From the NCBI RefSeq assembly GCF_033807715.1, contig NC_084599.1, forward strand, positions 6,334,625 to 6,398,624: a stretch of DNA of 64,000 bases. Reading direction: 5' to 3'. Of this stretch, positions 53,832 to 63,762 are shown in pieces. Positions within the stretch are counted from its first letter, which is position 1, and each line of letters begins with the position of its first letter. This DNA comes from Cololabis saira (lineage: Eukaryota > Chordata > Actinopteri > Beloniformes > Belonidae). The notes beneath the pieces were generated by a model. The model searched no databases. It saw only the letters and a program-made list of their open reading frames with translations, and was not told the DNA's origin. A program made the position numbers and the translations under genes.

Positions 53832-56800
53832 TCAAACAAAGTCTCTGAAGCGGCTTGGCGGCCTCCTCTGCCTTTGCGGACGCACCGCCTGGGCGTTTGA
53901 CAACCCGGGGAACGGGACCGAGGATGCAGCCTCAAATGGGGGAGACGGGGAGGGAGGGGCAGGTGAATCAGTCACTGATGGGCAGCGGACACCCGGTGAA
54001 TCTGGGTTCCCGGGAGGGGGGTCTGGAAGAATGGGGTGGAGTGCTGTGGACACTGACTCAGGAGCCCACCGGGCTCCCGCTGAGGAACTCTCCCCGGAGT
54101 GAGACTGAAGTGAAGCGTCCCCTCTGTACGGGGCCAGTCTGTCTCGGTGGAGCGCCACCTTCCTCCGGGTGTGTGGCAGCTGCACTCGGTACACCACTTC
54201 TCCCAGCCTTTCCAGTATTCTGCCAGGGCCCACCCACTGGCTGTCTAGCTTAGGGCAACGGCCCTTTTTCCTCTGAGGGAGGTAGACCCACACCAGCTCC
54301 TCGGCCCGAAAATGCCTCCCGTGTGCCCTCACATCGTAATTACGTTTTTGACGCACCCCTGCTCTCAGCTGTTGCTCCCTGGCAAACCTGTGAGCAGACT
54401 CGAGCCGGTCCTGCAGCCTGCTAGCATACTCGGGGCCTGGTGGCCAGTTTGGGGAATCTGGTGGCCGACCAAAGGCCAGCTCTGCAGGGGTGCGGAGCTC
54501 TCTCCCCAGCATGAGGAGGGTGGGGGTGCAGGATGTGGTCTCCTGCACCGCAGAGCGACACGACATGAGCACCAGGGGGAGGTGGAGGTCCCAGTCACGC
54601 TGGTGCTGAGAGGTGAGAATGGCCAGCTGCTGACCCAAGGTGCGGTGGAACCTTTCCACCAAGCCGTCGCTCTGCGGCCGCAAAGGTGTGGTGCGCGTTT
54701 TGCGTATGCCCAGACGTTCACACATGGCTGCAAACACCCGGGACTCGAAATTTCTCCCTTGATCACTGTGCAGGGCTTCCGGCACTCCAAATCTGCTGAA
54801 CATGCCCTCCACCAGGGCGTCTGCAACAGTCTCTGCTTCCTGATCTGGGATTGCGTACGCCTCGGGCCATCGGGTGAAATAGTCTATGGCGGAGAGGACG
54901 TAACGGTTACCCCGGTCTGAGCGAGGTAACGGGCCCATTATATCTACTGCCACTCTTTCCATGGGAGCCCCCACAGGGAACTGCTGGAGGGGAGCATGGG
55001 AACGGTCAGGAGGACCCTTACGCGCAGTACATGCGTCGCAGCGGCGACAAAAGTCCTGTACATCCCTCCTGCACTGCCCCCAGTAGAAGCCCTGTCGCAG
55101 GCGTCGGAGTGTCTTAGTGACCCCGAAATGCCCCGACCCGGCGGCTCCATGCATGGCCTTGAGCACCGCCTCCTTCAGGCCCCTAGGGACCACCACCTGC
55201 CACCTCTCCTCTCCGGTGGCTGGCTCCTTCCACGCACGTTGCAGGACCCCCTGACAAAGCCGCAGAGCCTCAAACTTGGACCACAGCCCCTTGGTGTGTG
55301 TGGAGAGAGTGGACACCTCTTCCCATGGCGGCCGCCGCTGAGCTTCTACCCACTGCCGGACTGGCCGTAGGTCTGCATCCTGCTCTTGATGCTGCCCCCA
55401 ATCTGCTGTGTCAACTGTCTGTAACTCCCGACAGATGAACACTTCTGAGGGTCGCCCCTCAGCACAACTCTCCTCCTCCCGTAACTCTCTCTCACGGTCT
55501 TCTCTCCGTGCACAGTAGCTGCACCCTTCAGCTGCGCATGGGCGCCGGGAGAGAGCGTCGGCATTGGTGTGACGAGTCCCTGGCCTGTGCTCCACTTTAA
55601 AGTGGAAAGCCTGCAGTTCCTCTAGCCACCTGGCTACCTGCCCCTCAGGTTCTTTAAATGTCATGAGCCACTGCAGGGCTGAGTGGTCAGTTCTCACAGT
55701 GAAAAGAGGGCCACACAGATAGTACTTGAAATGTCTGATTGACAACACCACTGCCAAGAGCTCCCGGCGGGTGACGCAGTAGCGCCGTTCTGCCTTGCTG
55801 AACGCCCGGCTGAAGTACGCCACTACTCTCTCCCCTTCGGGACCCACCTGAGACAGTACACCCCCCACCCCCACACCGCTAGCGTCTGTGTCAAGGGTGA
55901 AAGGCAAGGTGGGGTCCGCTGGGGCGAGCACTGGGGCCTGGCTCAGGGCTCGTTGAAGGCCGGTGAAGGCCTCCTGACACTGCTTTGTCCACACATATTC
56001 CCTGTCCTTCTGAAGCAGCTGAAACAGGGGGGCAGCGATGCAGGAGAAACCCCTCACAAACCTCCGGTAGTAGGAGGCCAGCCCCAGGAAGCTCTTAAGC
56101 TGCTTCTGGTTGGTGGGGGCTGGCCAGCCTGTGACTGCCTGCACCTTCTCCTCCAAAGTGCTGATGCCCTCCCCCCCCACTTGGTGTCCCAAAAAGGTTA
56201 CCTCTCTCCGCATAAAGTGGCACTTGTCGGGGTGAAGCTTCAGGCCCCCGGCTCGGATCCGTTCCAGTACCAGCTGCAGGGCTGACAGGGCGGCCTCGAA
56301 GGAGTTGCCATGCGCCAGTATGTCATCCAGGTAAACCAGGCACTGTTGACGGGGGACCCCAGCCAGCACCTTGTCCATCAGCCTCGCGAAAGTGGCAGGG
56401 GCGTTGCAAAGTCCGAAACTGAGGACCTTAAACTGCCACAGCCCCCGACCTGTGCAGAAGGCTGTCTTTGGTCGGGCTTCGGGAGCTAGTGGGACCTGGT
56501 AGTAGCCACTGCGGAGGTCAAGGGAGGAGAACCAGGAGGACCCTGAGACCAGGTCTAGCGACTCATCTATGCGAGGTAGGGGGTATGAATCTTTTGTGGT
56601 TACTCCATTCACCGGCCTGTAGTCTGGGCAGAGCCGCCAGCTGCCCATCTTCTTAGGAACCATGACGACGGCTGCTGCCCAGGGACTGTCAGATGGCTCA
56701 ATGATACCGGCCTGCAGCAGGTTCTGCACAGCTTCATCACAAGCCTGTTGTCTAGCCAGGGGGAGGCGGCGTGGTCGACACTTAATAGGACGATGGTCCC

Positions 56801-57776
56801 CAGTATCAATAACGTGTTGCATGAGCTGAGTCCACCCAACCTCCTCCTCGCTCCATGCAAAACTGTCCTGGAATTCCAGCAACAGCTGCCACAGCTGCTC
56901 CTGCTGCAGGGGGTTTAGGCCACCACTGTTCTTACTCCACACCTCTCTTACTGCAGGCAGCGCCCCCTGCTTCCATGACGGGGGCCCCAGAGGTGGAGCT
57001 AGGGACGAGTGGCGTATTTGACTGGCCGGATCGGCTGTGGAATCACTCCCAATAGTACTAGTGGGGAGGGGGGAAGAGGAGGAGAGGCAACTCCCTCCCC
57101 TCTCCACTGCAACATCGGCTGCCATGAAAAGCCTGACTAGAGGACTAGAGGTGGGGTCATAGGGAGTCAAAGTGATAGCTGGCCCCCCTCGGAAGCGTAT
57201 GATGCTCCTCCCCAGGTCCAGGTGACAGTGCATGGCCTTCAGGAAGTCCAAACCTAGGATGCACTGGTCCTGTACTGCAGCTATCCACACTGGATGACGC
57301 ACTGCTCTTTTACCAACTTCCACAGTCAGTTGGCATGTGCCTAGCAGCTGGGCCATCTCACCCGTGACCGTGCGCAGCCGTACTGTGGTGGAGTCCAACT
57401 GAGTCCCCGCTGGTAGGAAGTCAGGCCTCACCAGGGTTACTGTTGATCCCGTGTCAACTAGGGCCAAGCAGGGCACCCCCTCCACTGAGGCCGGGACATA
57501 GCATGAGTCCCCCACACCGGTGTGACCCACTGCTACGACAGGCTCCCAGGCTGCGATGTCCTCTGTTTCCATGGGGGGTGGAGCCCGGCTCTGGCTGCTG
57601 TCAGATGGGGCTCCTCCCCCCGCCGAGGGAGAGGTAGGAACCGCTGAGGGTGGGGTGGGGCCCGGGGTCCGCATATCCCTCTCTACGCGTGCCCCGAGCC
57701 GTTTCCCTGCCTTGTGTGTGACTGGGGGCACTCCCTCACTAAGTGCCCAGGCTGGCCACAGCCCCAGCAGACCCTA
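53832..57776 (-). CDS. pol: Ty3/gypsy pol polyprotein
   Basis: The minus-strand frame opens after a TAG near 57776 and runs without a stop to 53832. About 1300 residues follow 57731, whose first codon is GTG, not a likely start. Domains (numbered from 57731): aspartic protease LVDTGSTVTL (about 91-100); reverse transcriptase with LCPDYRPVNGVT and the active-site YLDD (about 467-470); RNase H (FTLDTDAS at about 612-618, TDHSALQWL at about 681); integrase HHCC zinc motif (H at about 861 and 868, CRRCDAC), and a D,D35E core (about D930, D990, E1026). No chromodomain is seen. The frame is -1 relative to gag, with a slippery heptamer in the overlap. Intact and plausibly functional. Confidence 0.95.
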
Positions 57777-57847
57777 GGGCCCGGGCGTGGTCTGCGTGGC
57801 GCCTGCAGCGAGACTGCACGTATTAGTTCGGTTATTTCAGCCACTCA
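57683..57847 (-). other. Gag-frame extension with zinc knuckle behind a TGA
   Basis: Directly after the gag TGA (57847-57845) the same frame stays open for 53 codons to TAG (57685-57683). It includes a CCHC knuckle, CWGCGQPGHLVREC (CX2CX4HX4C), which belongs to the nucleocapsid part of gag. So the knuckle is separated from the rest of gag only by the TGA. This means either stop-codon readthrough or a point mutation in this copy. Confidence 0.88.
57701..57707 (-). promoter_or_regulatory. Candidate -1 ribosomal frameshift heptamer GGGAAAC
   Basis: Minus-strand GGGAAAC is phased G GGA AAC in the gag frame, the retroviral X XXY YYZ form. Slipping by -1 enters the pol frame exactly (GGG AAA CGG). 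It lies between the zinc knuckle and the gag-frame TAG. A GC-rich stretch follows within about 40 nt (GGGGC and GCCCC could pair) as a possible stimulatory structure. Confidence 0.7.
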
Positions 57848-58675
57848 AGCCGGTCTGTCCTCTGTTGGGGAGCTCCCTACTGCAGCCCGGGCCGCAGGTG
57901 AAGTCACCCTCTGCTCGCTCCCAGCGGCTCCGCCCCACACCTGCTCTCTCTCTACGGCCAGCTCCAAGGCCGACTGCAAGGTCTGAGGATGCTGCAGCTG
58001 AACCTGAACACGCAAGTCAGTGGGGGACAGAGCTCTGATGAACTGGTCTCGGGCTAACTCGCTCTGCACTCCCGGGGGCATGTGTGAATAAGCCCGACGT
58101 GTCAGGCTCTCTATGTCGTTGGCTAAGACCCTCAGCGGCTCCCCGTATCTTCTGCAACGGTTGCTCAGCTCCGTCCGCAGGAGCTCCGGCTGAGAACACT
58201 GTCCAAAACGCCTCTGCAGAGCTCCCACCAAAGCTTCATAACTACGACGTTCCTCAGGGCTGAGCATCAGCAGGCATGAGAGGGCATCCTCTGTGAGGCA
58301 CAAAGCCAGCTGGAGGGCTTTAGTCTCTATTGTCCATCCCTCTGCCTCCGCTAGTAGGTCAAATTGGGCATGGAAGGCTTCCCACTCTGACCTACCGGAG
58401 TATTTGGGTGTTTTGACAGCTGAGCATGACGTAGGGCGAGGGGCGGGGTTTACCTCCCGAGCCTCATTTAAGCGGGTTGGGGGACCGGCTCGAACTGACG
58501 GGGAAGGCGTCATGCCCGCCTCACTAGCCATCCTAACAGCTGATTCTCTCAGGCGGTCCTTTGCCTCCCGTGAAAGTCTCTCCATCTCTTTGGCAAAGTC
58601 TACTGACCACCCGCCTGCAGCTTCCTCCTCTCCGCCCCTCCTCTCTCCCGTCTTTGGTCTCGCACCGTAATTCAT
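57845..58675 (-). CDS. gag: Ty3/gypsy gag
   Basis: I chose the ATG at 58675 (MNYGARPKTGERR), because the open frame extends upstream into the LTR only through non-ATG codons. The product is 276 residues ending at TGA 57847-57845. Its centre carries a typical gypsy gag capsid-like region (WEAFHAQFDLLAEAEGW, LCLTEDALSCLLML, YEALVGALQRRFG). It forms the particle in which reverse transcription takes place. The nucleocapsid zinc knuckle lies after the TGA in the same frame. Confidence 0.85.
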   Translation of the reverse strand: MNYGARPKTGERRGGEEEAAGGWSVDFAKEMERLSREAKDRLRESAVRMASEAGMTPSPSVRAGPPTRLNEAREVNPAPRPTSCSAVKTPKYSGRSEWEAFHAQFDLLAEAEGWTIETKALQLALCLTEDALSCLLMLSPEERRSYEALVGALQRRFGQCSQPELLRTELSNRCRRYGEPLRVLANDIESLTRRAYSHMPPGVQSELARDQFIRALSPTDLRVQVQLQHPQTLQSALELAVEREQVWGGAAGSEQRVTSPAARAAVGSSPTEDRPA

Positions 58676-58803
58676 GCTCCAACTGCCGCCAGCCAGCCCG
58701 TTAACTAGAGCCGCCGTCACTGAAGATTTTTTTTTTAATCTTCCTTTCCTCCTTTCTTTCTTTCTTTCTTTTTCTTCTCTGGCTTGTCCGATGTCCGAAT
58801 TTT

Positions 58804-58817
58804 CACTTCTGACACCA
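58804..58817 (-). other. Primer-binding site, tRNA-Leu type
   Basis: On the minus strand, TGGTGTCAGAAGTG begins one base after the 5' LTR. It is complementary to the 3' end of vertebrate tRNA-Leu ending in CACTTCTGACACCA (from memory of that tRNA). Confidence 0.78.
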
Positions 58818-58818
58818 G

Positions 58819-59043
58819 TGTAATGTGTGACAGACAAGGAGGAGACGGCTCGTACTTTCTTGCCAGTTTATTCCCGAGCAGGAAAACAAACAACCAGGTT
58901 CTCTGACAATCCCAACGGCAGACAAACACTCTAACGTCTAACGTCTCCGGTAGAACTTAAAAACAACCCCTTAACAAGAACAACAGGAGAAGGAAACCCC
59001 GGAGTTCTAAACCTCCCGGTGACAGGCAGAGAGGGTCGCTACA
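58819..59043 (-). repeat. 5' LTR (element orientation)
   Basis: 225 bp, identical by eye to 53384-53608. It would carry the element's promoter, facing away from ZNF-D. Confidence 0.96.
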
Positions 59044-59140
59044 ATATATTTGAAACCAAGACCAGGAAAAGAGAGAGAATATTCCCACGGAACAAAAAAT
59101 TAACTTTTTTTTCACTGGAGACGTTTGGTGTAACATCCGG

Positions 59141-59295
59141 AAAGGCACTGATTCATTTCTTAAAATACACTAGGCTGATAAATAGAATTTAAAAACAGGC
59201 TAAATGAAATGATCTTACACACTCTTGTACAGTAGGTGGCGGTATGCACCTTAAAGCTGCTTGCGACCCGCCAATTAAACAGAGAAGAAGAAGAA
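59141..59295 (+). mobile_element. SINE-like retroposon in the ZNF-D promoter
   Basis: A 155-bp insert ends in (GAA)n and includes GTAGGTGGCGGTATGCACC and GCGACCCGCCAATTAAACAG, a very common fish retroposon 3' end. GGTGTAACATCCGG flanks it at 59127-59140 and 59296-59309 (14-bp duplication). Units A and C have this motif once. Confidence 0.9.
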
Positions 59296-59416
59296 GGTGT
59301 AACATCCGGCGGAAGTGAACAGGGGGCGCCACACCATCACGTGTGTTTTGAATAGTTTTTCACTTTTATTGTGTTTTCCGTGGTCCGATCTGGATATCGT
59401 GGTGTTTCCAGTGAGG
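59296..59416 (+). promoter_or_regulatory. Putative promoter / 5' UTR of ZNF-D
   Basis: The proximal half of the conserved block keeps CGGAAGTG (59310-59317) and CACGTG (59338-59343). The distal half has been moved 155 bp upstream by the retroposon, with the gypsy LTR just beyond. Confidence 0.45.
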
Positions 59417-59720
59417 ATGAGTTCGTCTGGGTCTCTGAGAGAGTTCATCAGTCAGCGACTAACTGCTGCTGCTGAAGAAATATTCACAGAGTTTGAAAAA
59501 ACCATCGTCCAGTACGAAGAAGAGATCGACCGACAGAGAAGACTGCTGGAAATCACCTGGAAACCTCAGATTAAACTACACAGAACAGGTAGGAAACCAC
59601 ACACTAAACTACACAGAACAGGTAGGAAACCACAGATTAAACTACACAGAACAGGTAGGAAACTGCAGATTAAACTACACAGAACAGGTAGGAAACCACA
59701 GATTAAACTACACAGAACAG
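59417..59720 (+). CDS. ZNF-D exon 1
   Basis: ATG at 59417 starts MSSSGSLREFISQRLTAAAE and the leader runs to EEEIDRQRRLLEITWKPQ. Five donors follow at 33-bp spacing: after 59588, 59621, 59654, 59687 and 59720, all phase 1. The repeats read KPQIKLHRTGR with small variants (KPHTKLHRTGR, KLQIKLHRTGR). Exon 2 should lie beyond 64000: the last bases of the window correspond to about 42120 of unit C, about 170 bp before its exon 2. Confidence 0.82.
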
Positions 59721-59752
59721 GTAGGAAACCACAGATACAACTACAGGTCTAC
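59570..59752 (+). repeat. 33-bp donor-bearing tandem repeat, unit D (5 donors)
   Basis: Five and a half copies, the longest array of the three exon 1 copies. Confidence 0.94.
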
Positions 59753-59764
59753 AGACCCTGGGTG

Positions 59765-60375
59765 AAGTAAAATCCTCATTTAAATGTCTTTAATACTTCT
59801 ATTATCGCTCTGCTATGGCGAAGTTAGTTTCGTGTTGGACTCTGGAGACGTTCACTGTGTTTATTGTGCAGATTTATATTTATCTCATAAAACCTCCCAA
59901 ATAGGATTGCCACCTTTTCAGAAATAGAATTAAGGGACGCTGTAGGAGTTTGGAAACAAAAGAGCAGAGAAACGCTTTTTGTGGAAGAAGAGTGGCCACT
60001 ACAACGCCCCAATTTCAGCAGCGCAGGAGCCAAAAAAAAAAGCCCCAACACTTCTAAACTGCATAGAAATGTGTTTATCATCAAATCAAACTTTATTTAT
60101 AAACCACCTTTCATACATAAACACAAAGTGCTTTACATAAAACAAATAAACATAAAACGTATTAATGCCCTGCCCCCTTCCCCCCTCCCCGCACACACAC
60201 AGACAGACACAAGCACACCACCATTCACCCAAGTTACACACGGTGCAGACATGGCTGAGCACAGAGGATCCAGGTGAGGAAACGGTAACAGGGAGTCGTC
60301 CACACCAGGAGGTCTCATAGCCCGCAGCTATGAGACCTCCTGGGGGGGCACAGAGACCATCCCGGCCAGGACTCA
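59765..60375. other. ZNF-D intron start with LINE 3'-end-like piece and hairpin
   Basis: 59765-59935 is shared with units A and C. 60076-60180 has AATCAAACTTTATTTATAAA and ACACAAAGTGCTTTACATAA, typical of fish LINE 3' ends. A perfect 14-bp stem hairpin lies at 60309-60343 (AGGAGGTCTCATAG / CTATGAGACCTCCT, loop of 7). No gene. Confidence 0.55.
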
Positions 60376-62205
60376 TAGAATATGGTGTAAAAGTTAATTT
60401 ATTTAATAATTCAACTAGAATATGGTGTTAAAGTTAATTTAATTCAACTAGAATATGGCGTAAAAGTTAATTTATTTCAATAATTCAACTAGAATATGGT
60501 GCAAAAGTTAATTTAATTCAACTAGAATATGGTGTAAAAGTTAATTTATTTCAATAATTCAACTAGAATATGGTGCAAAAGTTAATTTAATTCAACTAGA
60601 ATATGGTGTAAAAGTTAATTTATTTCAATAATTCAACTAGAATATGGTGTAAAAGTTAATTTATTTAATAATTCAACTAGAATATGGTGTAAAAGTTATT
60701 TATTTAATAATTCAACTAGAATATGGTGTAAAAGTTAATTTATTTAATAATTCAACTAGAATATGGTGTTAAAGTTAATTTATTTCAATAATTCAACTAG
60801 AATATGGTGTTAAAGTTAATTTAATTCAACTAGAATATGGCGTAAAAGTTAATTTAACAATTCAACTAGAATATGGTGCAACAGTTAATTTAATTCAACT
60901 AGAATATGGTGTAAAAGTTAATTTAATTCAACTAGAATATGGTGCAAAAGTTAATTTAATTCAACTAGAATATGGTGTAAAAGTTAATTTATTTCAATAA
61001 TTCAACTAGAATATTGTGCAAAAGTTAATTTAATTCAACTAGAATATGGTGTAAAAGTTAATTTATTTAATAATTCAACTAGAATATGGTGTTAAAGTTA
61101 ATTTATTTCAATAATTCAACTACAATATGGTGCAAAAGTTAATTTAATTAAACTAGAATATGGTGTAAAAGTTAATTTATTTAATAATTCAACTAGAATA
61201 TGGTGTTAATTTAATTCAACTAGAATATGGCGTAAAAGTTAATTTATTTCAATAATTCAACTAGAATATGGTGTAAAAGTTAATTTATTTAATAATTCAA
61301 CTAGAATATGGTGCAAAAGTTAATTTAATTCAACTAGAATATGGTGTAAAAGTTCATTTATTTCAATAATTCAACTAGAATATGGTGTAAAAGTTCATTT
61401 AATTCAACTAGAATATGGTGCAAAAGTTCATTTAATTCAACTAGAATATGGTGTAAAAGTTCATTTATTTCAATAATTCAACTAGAATATGGTGTAAAAG
61501 TTAATTTATTTAATAATTCAACTAGAATATGGTGTTAAAGTTAATTTATTTCAATAATTCAACTAGAATATGGTGTTAAAGTTAATTTAATTCAACTAGA
61601 ATATGGCGTAAAAGTTAATTTAACAATTCAACTAGAATATGGTGCAAAAGTTAATTTAATTCAACTAGAATATGGTGTAAAAGTTAATTTAATTCAACTA
61701 GAATATGGTGCAAAAGTTAATTTAATTCAACTAGAATATGGTGTAAAAGTTAATTTATTTCAATAATTCAACTAGAATATGGTGTAAAAGTTAATTTATT
61801 TCAATAATTCAACTAGAATATTGTGCAAAAGTTAATTTAATTCAACTAGAATATGGTGTAAAAGTTAATTTATTTCAATAATTCAACTAGAATATGGCGT
61901 AAAAGTTAATTTATTTCAATAATTCAACTAGAATATGGTGTAAAAGTTAATTTATTTCAATAATTCAACTAGAATATGGTGCAAAAGTTAATTTAATTCA
62001 ACTAGAATATGGTGTAAAAGTTAATTTATTTCAATAATTCAACTAGAATATGGTGTAAAAGTTAATTTATTTAATAATTCAACTAGAATATGGTGTTAAT
62101 TTAATTCAACTAGAATATGGCGTAAAAGTTAATTTATTTCAATAATTCAATTAGAATATGGCGTAAAAGTTAATTTATTTAAATAATTCAACTTAAAAGG
62201 TGAAA
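60376..62205. repeat. Large AT-rich minisatellite with higher-order structure
   Basis: About 1.83 kb of units of 41, 40 and 33 bp sharing AATATGGTGTAAAAGTTAAT and TTCAACTAG, some 48 copies. They differ by GTGT/GTGC/GCGT and by presence of ATTTCAAT. Marker variants recur at long range: CGTAAAAGTTAATTTAACAA is at 60841 and again at 61607, 766 bp apart. Unit C has three copies. Confidence 0.95.
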
Positions 62206-62700
62206 CTGGAGAGCCAATCAGCACATTGCATCGCCTACTGACGTTGCCGCCATATTGGATGTGGCAAGACTGCGCTGCAAACTAATAAAGTAAATGGACT
62301 TATTTTCATAAAGCGCCTTTCTACAAAGAAATGTACGTTTTACGTCTCATTTATTCATTCACACACGCACTAATATACTTGGGAAACAGTTAGGCACCAA
62401 ATATAATATATTTAATTTTTTTTCAGGCGGCAAAAATAAGAACTTTATTGATCCCTCATAGGAGTAATTCATGTTATATCAGCTATAGAGAACAAGGTAG
62501 TGCCGAAAAACAATATATATCCCCCCTCACAAAAATAAATATTTTTTCATCAACAAAACAAATAAAAAAAAATTCAAATAACAAAATAACATATTTGAAC
62601 AATTTTTCAGACAATAAAATAACAATAACAATATAATGTATAAAAATGTAAAATATGCTTTGTTAATGAGAAAATATGTTTCTATATTTTTCTTATTTTT
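62206..62700. other. Intron sequence with retroposon-tail motifs
   Basis: Contains AACTTTATTGATCCCTCATA near 62440 (LINE-tail-like) and AT-rich sequence. No gene or complete element. Confidence 0.45.
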
Positions 62701-63390
62701 GAAAGGAGACCATTTAGATAGTGTTTTCGCCTGATTAAATAGAGTGAGAAAATTGAATTTAAATAAATCTTTAAGGTCTCTAGTTACACATTTTCCAAGA
62801 TAGTTTAAGTGATCTTTCACCACCTTCAATGAGAGACTTTTTTATTAATAGGGAATAGTTTTCTTTTATTGTGTATTGTAGAGTGAAAAGCTCCAACACA
62901 GAAAGGCGTACTTGTAGAGAAGAGGCTGGCTTTGAGACAAACAAAAGTAAGTCGTCCGCATACAACGAGACCTTAAGCTCAACTCCTGCCTTTCATATCA
63001 ACTGTATCTTCCCGTTGCCACGCAAGACAATCATAGAAGGTTCTAAACTTGTCATTGATCAATTTCTGGTCAGAAGTTATACCTCCTTTATCTGTCTGTA
63101 CACCATCAATAAGTTGCTTCGCTCCCAACCCACGCAGCGGATTGGCCAGGAGTTTGCCTGTTTTTTTGCCATGTTCATAATAGTAGCTTTTAGTCCTAAG
63201 TAACTGTCTTTCGACGAGGTGAAAAGTAAGAAGATTAAATTCTGTCTGAAGTTTCAAGCCTTGTATAATTCAGCAGAAACTGAATTTGAATATTGTCTAT
63301 CTATATTTAAAATCCGGTTAGCTATGTCATCGTATGGCGTGTGTCGAAAGTGCCGCTTTATATTTCAATTTATATTTTTATATCTCTTAA
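62700..63390 (-). mobile_element. L1-type LINE remnant, unit D copy
   Basis: Minus strand: linker at 63257-62979 (ERQLLRTKSYYYEHGKKTG) and palm at about 62990-62800 with YADDLLLF. The thumb and C-terminal parts seen in A and C are missing. Same internal deletion as A and C, so it came with the duplication. Confidence 0.85.
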
Positions 63391-63649
63391 TATGTGTGAA
63401 TTGTCATGTGCATTTGTGAATACTGAGACTGTTCTAGCGCCATCGGTAATGCCTCTATCTGTTTTCTCTAGCTATATGCCCTGCTATAGGATTCATTTTT
63501 CAACTGGTCTAACAAATGTTTGCTACACATTTAACTTTGTCTAATCTGAAACTACAGATAAAAGTCCTGTGATTTTGGTGAATATTGCTCTTCGTTCATG
63601 GGTTTTCAATAGTTTTATAAAGTCTTGGAGGTTATGCAAATGGCGATTC

Positions 63650-63762
63650 TCCTGTAGAGGTCTGAGGGATCTCCCGTAGAGGTCTGAGGGATCTCCCGTA
63701 GAGGTCTGAGGGATCTCCCGTAGAGGTCTGAGGGATCTCCCGTAGAGGTCTGAAGGAAGAGC
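63650..63762. repeat. 22-bp minisatellite, unit D
   Basis: About five copies of the GTAGAGGTCTGAGGGATCTC unit, placed as in the other units. Confidence 0.93.

Larger units (their letters stand above)
53384..59043 (-). mobile_element. Complete young Ty3/gypsy LTR retrotransposon
   Basis: 5.66 kb: LTR, primer-binding site, gag, pol (protease, reverse transcriptase, RNase H, integrase), polypurine tract, LTR, all read on the minus strand. The two 225-bp LTRs are identical by eye, and ATAT flanks at 53380-53383 and 59044-59047. Unit C has the uninterrupted sequence (about 34852). The insertion is very recent and lies about 370 bp upstream of ZNF-D exon 1, antisense to it. There is no env gene. 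Confidence 0.96.

Noticed and set aside
53728..58670. Many plus-strand open frames within the gypsy element
   Set aside because: They are antisense shadows of the GC-rich pol and gag frames, without motifs.
58676..58837. Longer gag start reaching into the LTR
   Set aside because: The extension uses a TTG inside the LTR and runs through the primer-binding site; the first ATG at 58675 is the sensible start.
60376..62205. CRISPR-like array (regular repeats with variable parts)
   Set aside because: The units are directly adjoining minisatellite copies without unique spacers, in a vertebrate genome.
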